Positions 15,668-25,259 of a stretch of 64,000 nucleotides of DNA are shown one piece after another (the stretch's first letter is position 1; each line of letters opens with the position of its first letter). The stretch is from the NCBI GenBank assembly GCA_036924855.1, contig JBAGRP010000001.1, positions 4,030,001-4,094,000 of the forward strand. The letters run 5' to 3'. The stretch comes from Nitrobacteraceae bacterium AZCC 2146. Its GTDB lineage: Bacteria > Pseudomonadota > Alphaproteobacteria > Rhizobiales > Xanthobacteraceae. A program made the translations under genes and the position numbers. The notes beneath the pieces are model-generated. The model made no database searches and had not been told where the DNA came from. It saw nothing but the letters and a program-made list of their open reading frames with translations.

Positions 15668-17252
15668 TGTTGATTTAGTTTGCGGTTGATCAACGTTGGC
15701 CGGCGTGATTCCATCCTTGTGTTGCTTTGCGGAGGGGCAGGACGATGATGGGGATGCAGACGTCGCCGGCACGGCTGTTCTACGATTTCTGCCTCGATGA
15801 CCACGTTCCCGGCGATCACCTGCTTCGTCGCATCGACCAGTTCCTCGAACTTGAGACGGTGCGCTCGGAACTAAAGCCGTTCTACAGCACCATTGGCCGC
15901 CCCTCGATTGATCCTGAGCTGATGATGCGGATGCTGATCGTCGGCTATTGCATGGGCATCCGATCCGAACGGCGGCTGTGCGATGAGGTCCATCTCAACC
16001 TGGCCTATCGCTGGTTTTGTCGTCTGGGGCTCGACGGCAAGGTGCCGGACCACTCCACCTTCTCGCGCAACCGCCATGGCCGGTTCCGGCAGAGTGATAT
16101 CCTGCGGCATTTGTTCGAGGCGGTGGTGGGGCGGTGCCTGCGCGAAGGTCTTGTTGGCGGTGAGGGGTTCGCGGTGGACGCGAGCCTGATCGCAGCCGAT
16201 GCCAACAAGCAGCGGTCCATCCCCGGAGATCAGTGGCGGGTCGATGACCTTGGCGCCGATGCCGGGCAGGCTGTTCGCGAGTATCTGGCAACCCTGGACG
16301 ATGCTGCTTTCGGCGCTGCCAGCGAGGTGACGCCGAAGTTCATCTCGCCTTCGGATCCAGCCGCGCAGTGGACCGGCGCCCATAAGGGGCACGCCTTCTT
16401 CGCCTACGCAACCAACTACCTGATCGACACGGAGAACGCTGTCATTCTCGACGTCGAAGCCAGCCGAGCCATCCGCCAGGCGGAGGTCGGAGCCTCACGC
16501 ACTATGATCGATCGAACCACCAAACGCTTTGGCCTCAGGCCCCGGTACCTTGCTGCCGACAGCGCCTATGGCTCGGCTGCGAACCTGGCCTGGCTGGTCA
16601 AGGAGCGGCAGATCGAACCGCACATCCCGGTGTTCGACAAGTCCAACCGGACCGACGGCACCTTCTCGCGATCCGACTTCGTCTTCGACGCTGAACGCAA
16701 CCACTACACCTGCCCACAGGGCAATTTGCTGGTGCAGTTCAGGCGAACCTTCGCGACGCCGCGCTCGGGCATCACCAAAGACGGAACGCGGCTATACCGA
16801 TCGAGCAAGTCTGATTGCCAGGGCTGCGCCCTCAAGGCGAAGTGCTGTCCGAACACGCCGCAGCGCAAAGTGCCGCGTGACCTCGACGAAGATGCTCGTG
16901 ATGTCGCCCGAGCTCTGGCAAACACGCCGGCCTACGAACGTTCGCGGCATCGCCGGAAGAAGATCGAGATGCTGTTCGCCCATCTCAAGCGCATCCTTAG
17001 ACTCGGTCGCCTCAGATTGCGCGGCCCCAACGGCGCACGAGACGAATTCCTCCTCGCCGCCACCGCCCAAAACCTGAGAAAGCTCGCAAAGCTTCGACCG
17101 ATGCCGGCCGTCTGCCCTCTGGGGGCATGACGATGCACACGATCAAGGGGCTGAGGCCTCCATGAACGGCCCGGATTAGAAACATCGCCTCTATAAATAG
17201 ACGTGGGACCGGAAAGGACCGGCTCGAATGCAACGCGGCGACTAAATCAACA
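15668..17252 (+). mobile_element. IS1182-family element
   Basis: Perfect 12-bp terminal inverted repeats, TGTTGATTTAGT at 15668-15679 and its complement at 17241-17252, bracket one transposase gene. No clear direct repeat is visible at the flanks, so the exact borders may be a few bases off. Confidence 0.8.
15745..17130 (+). CDS. IS1182-family transposase
   Basis: A 461-aa DDE transposase; the ATG at 15745 follows GGAGGGG. The N-terminal DUF772-type domain reads RPSIDPELMMRMLIVGYCMG. The DDE core has GFAVDASLIAAD, LAADSAYGSA and the C-terminal KKIEMLFAHLKR (E). A zinc-ribbon-like insert CQGCALKAKCCP is typical of the family. Full length. Confidence 0.9.
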   Translation: MMGMQTSPARLFYDFCLDDHVPGDHLLRRIDQFLELETVRSELKPFYSTIGRPSIDPELMMRMLIVGYCMGIRSERRLCDEVHLNLAYRWFCRLGLDGKVPDHSTFSRNRHGRFRQSDILRHLFEAVVGRCLREGLVGGEGFAVDASLIAADANKQRSIPGDQWRVDDLGADAGQAVREYLATLDDAAFGAASEVTPKFISPSDPAAQWTGAHKGHAFFAYATNYLIDTENAVILDVEASRAIRQAEVGASRTMIDRTTKRFGLRPRYLAADSAYGSAANLAWLVKERQIEPHIPVFDKSNRTDGTFSRSDFVFDAERNHYTCPQGNLLVQFRRTFATPRSGITKDGTRLYRSSKSDCQGCALKAKCCPNTPQRKVPRDLDEDARDVARALANTPAYERSRHRRKKIEMLFAHLKRILRLGRLRLRGPNGARDEFLLAATAQNLRKLAKLRPMPAVCPLGA

Positions 17253-17317
17253 ATATCTGCCAGGATCGGACATTCAACTTCAGCAGGCGTGAGCAGGCCT
17301 GTCTAGACACACCCGCA

Positions 17318-17899
17318 CTATTGCTCTTTTGCCAGCGCCGCGAGCGCCTGTGTCAATCCACGGAACGACAGAGGCAGCGCCGCCTCGCGATCGGCGGCGT
17401 CCTTGAAGACGATGCGGCCCGGTTCAGTCTGCGCGCTGAAGGTGCCTATCGCATCGTCGGACACCGGCGCCGCGGCAAAGCAGGCACCCGGCGTGCAGCG
17501 CTGCCAAATCAGATCCGTCGGCGTGGCGCCGGCCTTTGCGATCGACACCTGAGGCTTGGTCAGGATCGCGATATTCGGCGGCAGGACGAGGGTCAGCCGC
17601 TTGCTTTCATTCGGCGCCTGCCTGCCAATGGCCACCTGCGCGATCGGACTGGTCTGGCTCTGCAATGTGATCACCTGTGCGACCTCGCAAGTTCGCCGCG
17701 CCGGCGCCACCGCCCCCTCGCAACGCATCATCCAGTCGCCGAAGCTTGCCGTCGTGCGCTCGGGCGTCGACGGGACGGCAGCCGGCGAAATGACCGACGG
17801 CTTCGGTATTTCCTTGGGCGTTTCCTTCGCCGTCTGCGCGCCGGCGGCGATCGGAACAATTCCCAGCAGCAGGGCGCACGCTCGCATAACACGGATCAT
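17318..17899 (-). CDS. Invasion-associated locus B (IalB)-like protein
   Basis: A 193-aa protein with a signal peptide (MRACALLLGIVPIAAGAQ). The IalB domain reads TTASFGDWMMRCEG, CEVAQVITLQSQTSPIAQVA, RLTLVLPPNIAIL and a CTPGACFAA disulphide pair. It is periplasmic or outer-membrane associated, named from Bartonella but widespread in alphaproteobacteria. It lies 87 bp downstream of the tpsA stop on the same strand and may be read with it. Confidence 0.85.
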   Translation of the reverse strand: MIRVMRACALLLGIVPIAAGAQTAKETPKEIPKPSVISPAAVPSTPERTTASFGDWMMRCEGAVAPARRTCEVAQVITLQSQTSPIAQVAIGRQAPNESKRLTLVLPPNIAILTKPQVSIAKAGATPTDLIWQRCTPGACFAAAPVSDDAIGTFSAQTEPGRIVFKDAADREAALPLSFRGLTQALAALAKEQ

Positions 17900-17985
17900 C
17901 AGTCAGTCCTTTGGAAGCGGCGCCGGCCGTGCATCAGCACGCGGGAATGGCACGCAGTTGCGGAACGCATCAACGCACATGATTA

Positions 17986-20900
17986 TTATTTGGCAAGGAT
18001 GACGGCGAGGTATTTTTCCGCCGCGAATGTTTTCAGCGCCGCGATCTTCGCATCGTCGACGAAGGCCAGACCCGCCGACGCCGCGTCAGCGAGCGTCATC
18101 CACTTGGTTCCACCGGGACCGAGGATCCGGCTGATCGGACCAACCGCATGGGTTTCGGGGTTGTAGCCGAGCAGCACGCGCAGGCCGGTGGCGGGATCGT
18201 TGGCCACGATGCCGTCTTCGGTGCGCACCGTCGCCAGCAGCCAGGATATCCCGCCGGCGCCGGCGAGAACAACCGGCCCGCGGCCGAGCAGTGCGCCGAG
18301 GTCGGTCGTGCCGTCGAGCGGCAGCGCGCTTGCGGCGTTCGGCTCCGTTGCCTGCGGACCCACCGCGAACGTCACCTTGTCGGTCAGCGGATTCTGCCAG
18401 CCCACGCCGCGCCAGTCGGCGCCTTTTGCCGGATCGAACAGATGGTCGATGGTCGGCGTTTTGTCGCGACCCGCCGTGCGAGCGATCATCGTCAGGATGG
18501 TGGCGAGACCGGTGCGGTCGGCATAGTCGGGAAGTTTGCCGTCGGAATATTGTACGGCGTCATACTGGCTGATCGGCTGGTAGATCAGGCCGTCGGAACT
18601 TGTCGCAAGCGACTTGCCGAGACTGCCCGTCGTGATCTCTTCGGGCGCGGCGGCGGTTTGCGTCGGCATTTCGGTGCCGCGTGCGGCGGTACGCGTCGGC
18701 GACGACCGCGTGAACGCGACGAGCGATCCGGGCGCGTACGAGGCGGTGACGAAATTGATGCTGGAGACCTTCGGCGGCTGATATGCCGGACTCGACACGA
18801 CCACGGGGTTCACCGGGCTGTTGTTGACAACGGGAGCCGGGGTGACGGTGAGGTCCGCGCCGACATAGCTCAGCGCATAGTTGCTGCTCGCAGCCAGCGA
18901 CCCCTGCGTGATCGCGTAACTGCCGGCGACAGACTGCGTGGTCGCTGCCGTCGCCAAGCCGCCGCTCAGCGTGTCACCAATCACCAGGCCGAACCCGCCC
19001 ACCGCGTAGGTGAGCGGCGGGTTCGGATCGCTGACCACGCGGCTTTGAGCATCGGCCACGACGCTGATCGGGCGGGGTGTGATACTGCCCGCCACAGCGG
19101 AGCCGATCGTCAGCGTGTAGTTCGCTCCGGCGTTGCCGTCGTTGATGGCATAGCCTCCATTCACGCTCAGGATGTGCGAGCCGACGTTGCCTGAGTCGTA
19201 GCTCTGCGACAGACCACTGACGGTGTCGGCGCCTCGCAATCCGGAAACCAAGGGTGTGGCCGGAGACGCTGTCGTGCCATCATAAATCTTCGTCGCGGAA
19301 ACCGCATCGAAGGTCAAAGCCGCCTGCGCAATGCTGGCGGTGGTGGTTGCCGTTGTGTTGAAGGTGTAATTGCCGGCGCCCGTGCCGCCGACAGTGATGC
19401 CGGACACCGACACCGCCTTGCCCACGCCGACATTTTTGTCGGCGAAGCTGGCGCTGCCATACCCGAGCGTCAGGCTGTCGCCGGCGATGTGATTGTCGAC
19501 CAGCGTGACCGTCGCGCCGGTGGTCGCGTCATAGACCCGGTTCGCCCCAGTCGCCGACACGGTCAGGGACCGCGCCGAGATCGACGCCGTCAATCCGGTC
19601 GGTTGAACCAGCACATAATTGCCGGCATCGATCCCGGAGATGGTGTAGCCACTTGCTGTCACCGTCTTGTTGGTTCCGGCATTCTTATCGGCGAAGCTGG
19701 CGCTGATGCCACTGCTGCCCAGCACCACGCTGTCGGTAGCAATGAGCCCGATCGAGCCCGACTGACCTGCCAATACCGCCGCGCCGCTCAGACTGTCGGC
19801 ACTGGTGCCGTCATAAGTCTTGCCCACGCCCGCCACCCCGGTCACCGCCACCGAGCGCTGGGTAATCGATGCCATCGTGCTTGTGGTGGTATTGAACGTA
19901 TAATTGCCGGCATCCGCGCCGGTCACACCGATGCCGGAGACCGACACCATCTTGCCGGCGCCGGCATTCTTGTCGGCGAAGGCGGCGCTGCCGTAGTTGA
20001 GCGTCAGGCTGTCGCCGGTGATGCGATTGTCGGCCAGCGTGACCGCCGCGCCGGTGGTGGCGTCATAGACCCGGTTCACCCCGGTCGCCGTCACTGCCAA
20101 CTGCGCCTGCAAAATATTGGCGGTGGCGGTCGCCGTGGTGGAGGCTAGCGTGTAGTTGGACGCATCAGTGCCCCAAATGCCGAAGGTTTCGCTGACGGTC
20201 TTGCCGGTGCCCGCGTTCTTGGTGTCGAAGCTGCCGCTTTGGCTCAGCGCGACAGTGTCGCCGTTGATCAAGCCGCTCAAGCTGCCGCCACTGACGGTGG
20301 CCGCGGTGGTGCCGTCGTAGACCTTGCCGGCCGCGCTGGCGCCGCTCGCGGTGAGTGTGGCCACGGTGATGCTGGCGGTGGTCGTCGCGGTCGAACTCGC
20401 CAGCACGTAGTTGCCGGCATCGGTGCCGCCAAGGCCGAATGTTTCGGTCACGGTCTTGGCCGCGCCGACGTTCTTGGTGTCGAAGCTGCCGCTTTGGCTC
20501 AGCGCGACGGTGTCGCCGTTGATCAAGCCGCTCAAGCTGCCGCCACTGACGGCGGCCGCGGTGGTGCCGTCGTAGACCTTGCCGGCCGCGCTGGCGCCGC
20601 TCGCGGTGAGTGTGGCCGCGGTGATGCTGGCGGTGGTCGTCGCGGTCGAACTCGCCAGCACGTAGTTGCCGGCATCGGTGCCGCCAAGGCCGAATGTTTC
20701 GGTCACGGTCTTGGCCGCGCCGACGTTCTTGGTGTCGAAGCTGCCGCTTTGGCTCAGCGCGACGGTGTCGCCGTTGATCAAGCCGCTCAAGCTGCCGCCA
20801 CTGACGGCGGCCGCGATGGTGCCGTCGTAGACCTTGCCGGCCGCGTTGGCGCCGCTGGCGGTGAGTGTGGCCGCGGTGATGCTGGCGGTGGTCGTCGCGG

Positions 20901-23900
20901 TCGAACTCGCCAGCACGTAGTTGCCGGCATCGACACCGCTCAGGCCGAATGTTGCGGTCACGGTCTTGGCCGCGCCGACGTTCTTGGTGTCGAAGCTGCC
21001 GCTTTGGCTCAGCGCGACGGTGTCGCCGTTGATCAAGCCGCTCAAGCTGCCGCCACTGACGGTGGCTGCGGTGGTGCCGTCGTAGACCTTGCCGGCCGCG
21101 CTGGCGCCGCTGGCGGTGAGTGTGGCGGCGGTGATGCTGGCGGTGGTCGTCGCGGTCGAACTCGCCAGCACGTAGTTGCCGACATCGGTGCCGCCAAGAC
21201 CGAAGGTTTCGCTGACGGTCTTGCCGGTGCCCGCGTTCTTGTCGCTGAACGCGCCGCTTTGGCTCAGCGTGACGATGTCGCCGTTGATCAAGCCGCTCAA
21301 GCTGCCGCCACTGACGGTGGCCGCGGTGGTGCCGTCGTAGACCTTGCCGGCCGCGCTGGCGCCGCTGACGGTGAGTGTGGCGGCGGTGATGTTGGCGGTG
21401 CCGCTGATGCTGTTCAGCGCATAGTTGCCGTGGACGTTGCCGGTCAGACTGGCGTTGGAGGCGCTCAGCAACTTGCCGGTGCCGACATTCTTGTCCGCGA
21501 ACGCCACCGTAGCGATGACCCCCAGCGTGTCGCCGGTGAGCACGTTGGTGAAGGTGTAGCTTGGCGCCGCGTAGCTGGTGGTGCCGTCGTACACCTTGTT
21601 GTTGCCGCTGACGGTGACGGTCACCGGACGCGGCGTGATGGTCAGCTTCGGGTTAGCGCCTGCAAAGCTGATGTCGTACGTGGTCGACCACAGGCCGTCG
21701 ACGGCGTAGGTGCCGAAGTTGACCGCGTTGTCGTAGCCGAGGGTGCCGTTCAGGCCGACGATGGTGCTGCCGTTGGAGCTGGTCGCGCCGGTGAAGGTGG
21801 CGCTGCCGGTGAAAGCGGCCGATTGCCCGTCATATGTCTTAGTGATGTCGCCGCCGTTGAGCGTGACTGTCAGCGGCGTCAGGAAGAATTTCAGCAGCGG
21901 CACGGTATGGCCTTCGTAGATGCGCCAGGTGCTGCCAAAGTCGAAGCCGCTGAAACTGGACTGCTGCATCATCTGCGCGGAGGTCAGACCAGTCGTGCCC
22001 CCCCGGTTGCCGACCCCGCCCGCGAAGTTGCTGCCGCTCCCGATGCCAACGGTTTGACCGCTGGTGTCCGTGTTCCAGTAAGAGCCGGAAACGCTGGCGA
22101 AGTTGAGACCGATTAGCGCGCCGAACGGCTTGTTGAATGTCTGGAAGTCGGGAATCGACGTCAGGACGACGGCGCCCGTCGCGTAGCTCTGCTGCACGGA
22201 GATGCCTTGGTTGGCGGCGGGGATAAACCCGTTGCCGTTAATTCCGACCAGGCCCCCAACATTGAGAGAGCCGGTCACGCTGCCGGTGGCGTAGGTTTGC
22301 GATACCGTACCGAGGTTGGACCCGACCAGGCCGCCGACGTCCATGTTCCCGCTCACCGCGCCGGTGGCGTAGCTCACGCCCACCGAACCCAGAGAAATTC
22401 CGACCAGTCCGCCTACGTCCATGTCCCCGCTCACCGCGCCGGTGGCGTAGCTCTTCTGCACTGAGCCGCTGAAGAAATTCCCGATCAGCCCGCCAGACGA
22501 ACGCCCCGTGGCGCTAACATCGCCCGTGGCGTAGCTCTCGTCCAGCGAACCCCTAAAAAATCCGACCAGTCCGCCAACCTCGGAGCGACCGCTGACCCTG
22601 CCGGTGGCGTAGCTCTGCTGCACTATCTGCACTACGCCGCCGGTGACGCTCCCGATCAGCCCCCCGACGTCGAGACCCCCGTTGACATTGCCGGTGCTGT
22701 AGCTTCGCTGCACTGTGCTGCCGCCGGTGCTTAATCCGACCAACCCGCCGACAACGTCTCTGCCGGTCACGCTTCCGCCGACGAGGCCGACGTCGGTAAT
22801 CAGCACGCCGTTCGTGTAGCCGAACAATCCGACGTCGTCGGTCGTCGGCCTGTTGATCGTCAGATTGCTGATGGTGTGACCCTGGCCGTCGAGGACGCCG
22901 GTAAAGTTCGCCGAAAGGGTGCCGATCGGCACGAACCCGGCTCCGGAATTCCAGCCCGACGTCGCGCCGGCATCGATGTCACGGCCCAGCGCGTAGCGAC
23001 CGTTTAGATTGTTCTGCACGTTTTGCAGGTCGGTTGCAGTGTTGACCAGCATGGAGGTGGTCAGCGTTGCGCCGCCGGTCAGCGTGACATTGCCGCTGAA
23101 GTTGGTTTGGGTTGCGCTGATATATTTAGTGCCGTTGACCGTCGTGCCGTCCCCGGTCGGATTGTAGTATATCGCGACCTTGCCACCGCCAGAGAACGCC
23201 ACCTGTCCGGCGCTGGCAAATTGCACCGTACCGGCGCCCGTGCCCGTGATATCGGCGCGCAGCACCAGACCGCCGCCGGACCCGGTGTGAGTGATCGAGG
23301 CGCCGGAATTGAACGTAATGTTGCGATAGGCGCTCAGCGTCAGCGTCGAGTTCGCCGACCACGAGACCGGCGCGGCGACGGTGACATCGCCGGCCTGCCC
23401 ACCGCCAGAGTCGGTGGTGACAATGACGTTGGCCAAGGCGAGCGCGTTCTGCAGCGTCGTCACATTGATCACGCTGTCGTTGCCGGTGGCCGTAAAGCCG
23501 CTCTGGTTCGCATCGACCGCGTTTGAGATCGTCACATTGTACGGATCGAGCAGCAGCGTGCCGAACGCGCCGTTGACCGCCGAGAGATCGGTGAAACCGG
23601 TGTAAGCGAGCTTCGCTTTGCCCGAGACTTCGGCCTCGCCGCCATTGCCATCGAGCGGGCCACCCTTGGCGCTGATGGTGCCGGCAAAGGTGGTCAGCAG
23701 GTCCGACCAGACGACGACATTGCCGCCATTGCCGCTCTGCGTCGCATCGGCCTTGATGGTGGTCGCCGCATCGATGGTCGTGGTGTCGGCATGTTGCAGC
23801 GTGCCGCTGCCCTGCCGTCCGCCGCCGATGTTGATATTGCCGCCGCCGGTGGCGCCGGAGGCATCGACGGTGGCGCCCTTCAGTTTGATGTCCTTGCCGG

Positions 23901-24855
23901 TCACCTGAATCGTGCCGCCGCTGGCATGACGCGAGTTCGCAATCAGCCGTCCAGTGATCCTGACCTTGCCGCCAGCGCCGCCGCCGATGATGATCGATCC
24001 GGAGCGGCCGCCGATCGAGCGGGCCTGCACCAGGCCGGAGATGTTGATGGCACTGCGCGCGGCCTCGCGCGCGGTCGCGGCACTGATGATGATGCTGCCG
24101 CCGTCCGCCCTGAGCGAGCCGGAGTTTTTGATCTGCGCGCCCTTGCCGCCGGCATTGGTCGGCATCGCCACCTGCAGAAAGCCGTCGCCGGCAAAATCCA
24201 GCGTCGCGCGTTCGCCGGAACCAAGCCCGACCTTGCCGAGCGGCACGCTGATGCTGCCGGAATTCGAGACCGTGCCGCCGATCAGCGCGGCATAGCCGCC
24301 GCGGCCGACCGTGATGACGCCGGCGTTGCTGACACGCGCCGAGGCGCCATTGCCGCTGAAGCTGCGGCGGCCAGACATGAAGTCATCATCGGCAATGCCG
24401 AGCGTCGAGGCGACAAAACCGCCACCGACATTGACGGTTCCGCTTTTGGTGATCGCGATGCCGTTCGGGTTGACGAGATAGACCTGACCGTTGGCGGTGA
24501 GCGAGCCGGCGATGGTCGAAGGTGTCGAACCGGTGACGCGATTGAGGATCGCCGAGGAGGCATTCGGCTGCGCGATGTTGACAGCGCTGCCCTGCCCGAT
24601 CGAGAAGCCCTGCCAGTTGACGACCGCGCTCTGGCTCGACTGCGTGATGTTGAGCTGCGTGGCGGAGGGCTGCGCGATCGCCACGCTGCCGGCGGCGACG
24701 CTGCCGCCGGTGGGAAGGGTCTGCGCATACGCCAGACCCGGGACCGCGAGTGCGCACCCGAGCGCGGTCGAAGCCAGCAAATTACGCGTTGAAACCTGAA
24801 GAACACGCCTAAATTGGCGATGGACGGCCGACGTAAACATGGTTGACCCGTCCAT
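17986..24855 (-). CDS. TpsA-like filamentous haemagglutinin-type adhesin
   Basis: A 2289-aa secreted protein. The extended signal peptide is cut probably after AYA-44. A TPS domain follows (about 45-300) with VNWQGFSIG, NPNGIAITKSG and many beta-helix GG repeats. GLUG-type repeats with the SYATG motif occupy about 685-900. From about 1030 to 1920 there are YDG/MBG repeats (KVYDGTTAA, LINGDTVALSQSGSF, GNYVLASSTA); five of them are near-identical. The last about 200 residues lack repeats and contain ISWLLATVRTEDGIVANDPA, slightly like C39-type folds. It is exported by the TpsB encoded just upstream (25260-27002). The role is probably adhesion or biofilm; the start could be the ATG at 24840. Confidence 0.85.
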   Translation of the reverse strand: MDGSTMFTSAVHRQFRRVLQVSTRNLLASTALGCALAVPGLAYAQTLPTGGSVAAGSVAIAQPSATQLNITQSSQSAVVNWQGFSIGQGSAVNIAQPNASSAILNRVTGSTPSTIAGSLTANGQVYLVNPNGIAITKSGTVNVGGGFVASTLGIADDDFMSGRRSFSGNGASARVSNAGVITVGRGGYAALIGGTVSNSGSISVPLGKVGLGSGERATLDFAGDGFLQVAMPTNAGGKGAQIKNSGSLRADGGSIIISAATAREAARSAINISGLVQARSIGGRSGSIIIGGGAGGKVRITGRLIANSRHASGGTIQVTGKDIKLKGATVDASGATGGGNINIGGGRQGSGTLQHADTTTIDAATTIKADATQSGNGGNVVVWSDLLTTFAGTISAKGGPLDGNGGEAEVSGKAKLAYTGFTDLSAVNGAFGTLLLDPYNVTISNAVDANQSGFTATGNDSVINVTTLQNALALANVIVTTDSGGGQAGDVTVAAPVSWSANSTLTLSAYRNITFNSGASITHTGSGGGLVLRADITGTGAGTVQFASAGQVAFSGGGKVAIYYNPTGDGTTVNGTKYISATQTNFSGNVTLTGGATLTTSMLVNTATDLQNVQNNLNGRYALGRDIDAGATSGWNSGAGFVPIGTLSANFTGVLDGQGHTISNLTINRPTTDDVGLFGYTNGVLITDVGLVGGSVTGRDVVGGLVGLSTGGSTVQRSYSTGNVNGGLDVGGLIGSVTGGVVQIVQQSYATGRVSGRSEVGGLVGFFRGSLDESYATGDVSATGRSSGGLIGNFFSGSVQKSYATGAVSGDMDVGGLVGISLGSVGVSYATGAVSGNMDVGGLVGSNLGTVSQTYATGSVTGSLNVGGLVGINGNGFIPAANQGISVQQSYATGAVVLTSIPDFQTFNKPFGALIGLNFASVSGSYWNTDTSGQTVGIGSGSNFAGGVGNRGGTTGLTSAQMMQQSSFSGFDFGSTWRIYEGHTVPLLKFFLTPLTVTLNGGDITKTYDGQSAAFTGSATFTGATSSNGSTIVGLNGTLGYDNAVNFGTYAVDGLWSTTYDISFAGANPKLTITPRPVTVTVSGNNKVYDGTTSYAAPSYTFTNVLTGDTLGVIATVAFADKNVGTGKLLSASNASLTGNVHGNYALNSISGTANITAATLTVSGASAAGKVYDGTTAATVSGGSLSGLINGDIVTLSQSGAFSDKNAGTGKTVSETFGLGGTDVGNYVLASSTATTTASITAATLTASGASAAGKVYDGTTAATVSGGSLSGLINGDTVALSQSGSFDTKNVGAAKTVTATFGLSGVDAGNYVLASSTATTTASITAATLTASGANAAGKVYDGTIAAAVSGGSLSGLINGDTVALSQSGSFDTKNVGAAKTVTETFGLGGTDAGNYVLASSTATTTASITAATLTASGASAAGKVYDGTTAAAVSGGSLSGLINGDTVALSQSGSFDTKNVGAAKTVTETFGLGGTDAGNYVLASSTATTTASITVATLTASGASAAGKVYDGTTAATVSGGSLSGLINGDTVALSQSGSFDTKNAGTGKTVSETFGIWGTDASNYTLASTTATATANILQAQLAVTATGVNRVYDATTGAAVTLADNRITGDSLTLNYGSAAFADKNAGAGKMVSVSGIGVTGADAGNYTFNTTTSTMASITQRSVAVTGVAGVGKTYDGTSADSLSGAAVLAGQSGSIGLIATDSVVLGSSGISASFADKNAGTNKTVTASGYTISGIDAGNYVLVQPTGLTASISARSLTVSATGANRVYDATTGATVTLVDNHIAGDSLTLGYGSASFADKNVGVGKAVSVSGITVGGTGAGNYTFNTTATTTASIAQAALTFDAVSATKIYDGTTASPATPLVSGLRGADTVSGLSQSYDSGNVGSHILSVNGGYAINDGNAGANYTLTIGSAVAGSITPRPISVVADAQSRVVSDPNPPLTYAVGGFGLVIGDTLSGGLATAATTQSVAGSYAITQGSLAASSNYALSYVGADLTVTPAPVVNNSPVNPVVVSSPAYQPPKVSSINFVTASYAPGSLVAFTRSSPTRTAARGTEMPTQTAAAPEEITTGSLGKSLATSSDGLIYQPISQYDAVQYSDGKLPDYADRTGLATILTMIARTAGRDKTPTIDHLFDPAKGADWRGVGWQNPLTDKVTFAVGPQATEPNAASALPLDGTTDLGALLGRGPVVLAGAGGISWLLATVRTEDGIVANDPATGLRVLLGYNPETHAVGPISRILGPGGTKWMTLADAASAGLAFVDDAKIAALKTFAAEKYLAVILAK
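20216..21490 (-). repeat. 255-bp tandem repeats inside tpsA
   Basis: The segment starting TTCTTGGTGTCGAAGC (plus strand) recurs at 20216, 20471, 20726 and 20981, with a variant at 21236, each exactly 255 bp apart. Each unit encodes one 85-aa YDG/MBG domain. Neighbouring units differ by only a few bases, indicating recent expansion or gene conversion. Copy number is likely to vary between strains. Confidence 0.9.
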
Positions 24856-25054
24856 TCCAAGGATGAGGCGACAATTAACGGTTCATTAAGCCAACCAATC
24901 TTTAGCCGCAATGTTGTGGCGGAGCCACATCAGTCTAGAGTTAACGGCGAAACTTTTTGCGTGGATCGGGCCGGCGATCGCACGTGCCCGCGGCCGCGCT
25001 TGTTTTTGAATTGGGCCTTGCGCATGGACCGGGAGTCCCTCCCAACCACCCGGG

Positions 25055-25247
25055 CGCCTCGGCATCCGCTGGCGTGTGGGAAGTGCGCCGGATCGTCTCG
25101 GCGGTCGTCCCGATCGCCCTGCTGCCTCTCTTGGAAAACCACGGCGCGTCCGGCATGCTTGCCGCGATCATAGGCGCCTTGCTGGCGAGCCTTGCGCTGA
25201 TTCTTGCGGCTGCGCCGCCCGGCCATGCCCGCAAGCCCGTCGGCTGA
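25055..25247 (+). pseudogene. MFS transporter C-terminal remnant
   Basis: VRRIVSAVVPIALLPLLENH, then GASGMLAAIIGALLASLALI and LAAAPPGHARKPVG, resembles the last transmembrane helix and tail of major-facilitator transporters. It lies on the plus strand between tpsB and tpsA, which read the other way. No N-terminal part is present. Confidence 0.4.
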
Positions 25248-25259
25248 AGCCGCTCGGTT

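Noticed and set aside
20216-21490. Regular repeats considered as a CRISPR array
   Set aside because: Units are 255 bp, coding, in frame and without unique spacers. No CRISPR array or cas gene was seen anywhere in the window.
20239-22116. 625-codon open frame on the plus strand opposite tpsA, plus similar ones at 18148-19194, 19489-20148 and 23791-24792
   Set aside because: They mirror the GC-rich repeats of tpsA; translation is Gly/Ala/Arg-rich and periodic, with no family features. The minus-strand TpsA is the real gene.
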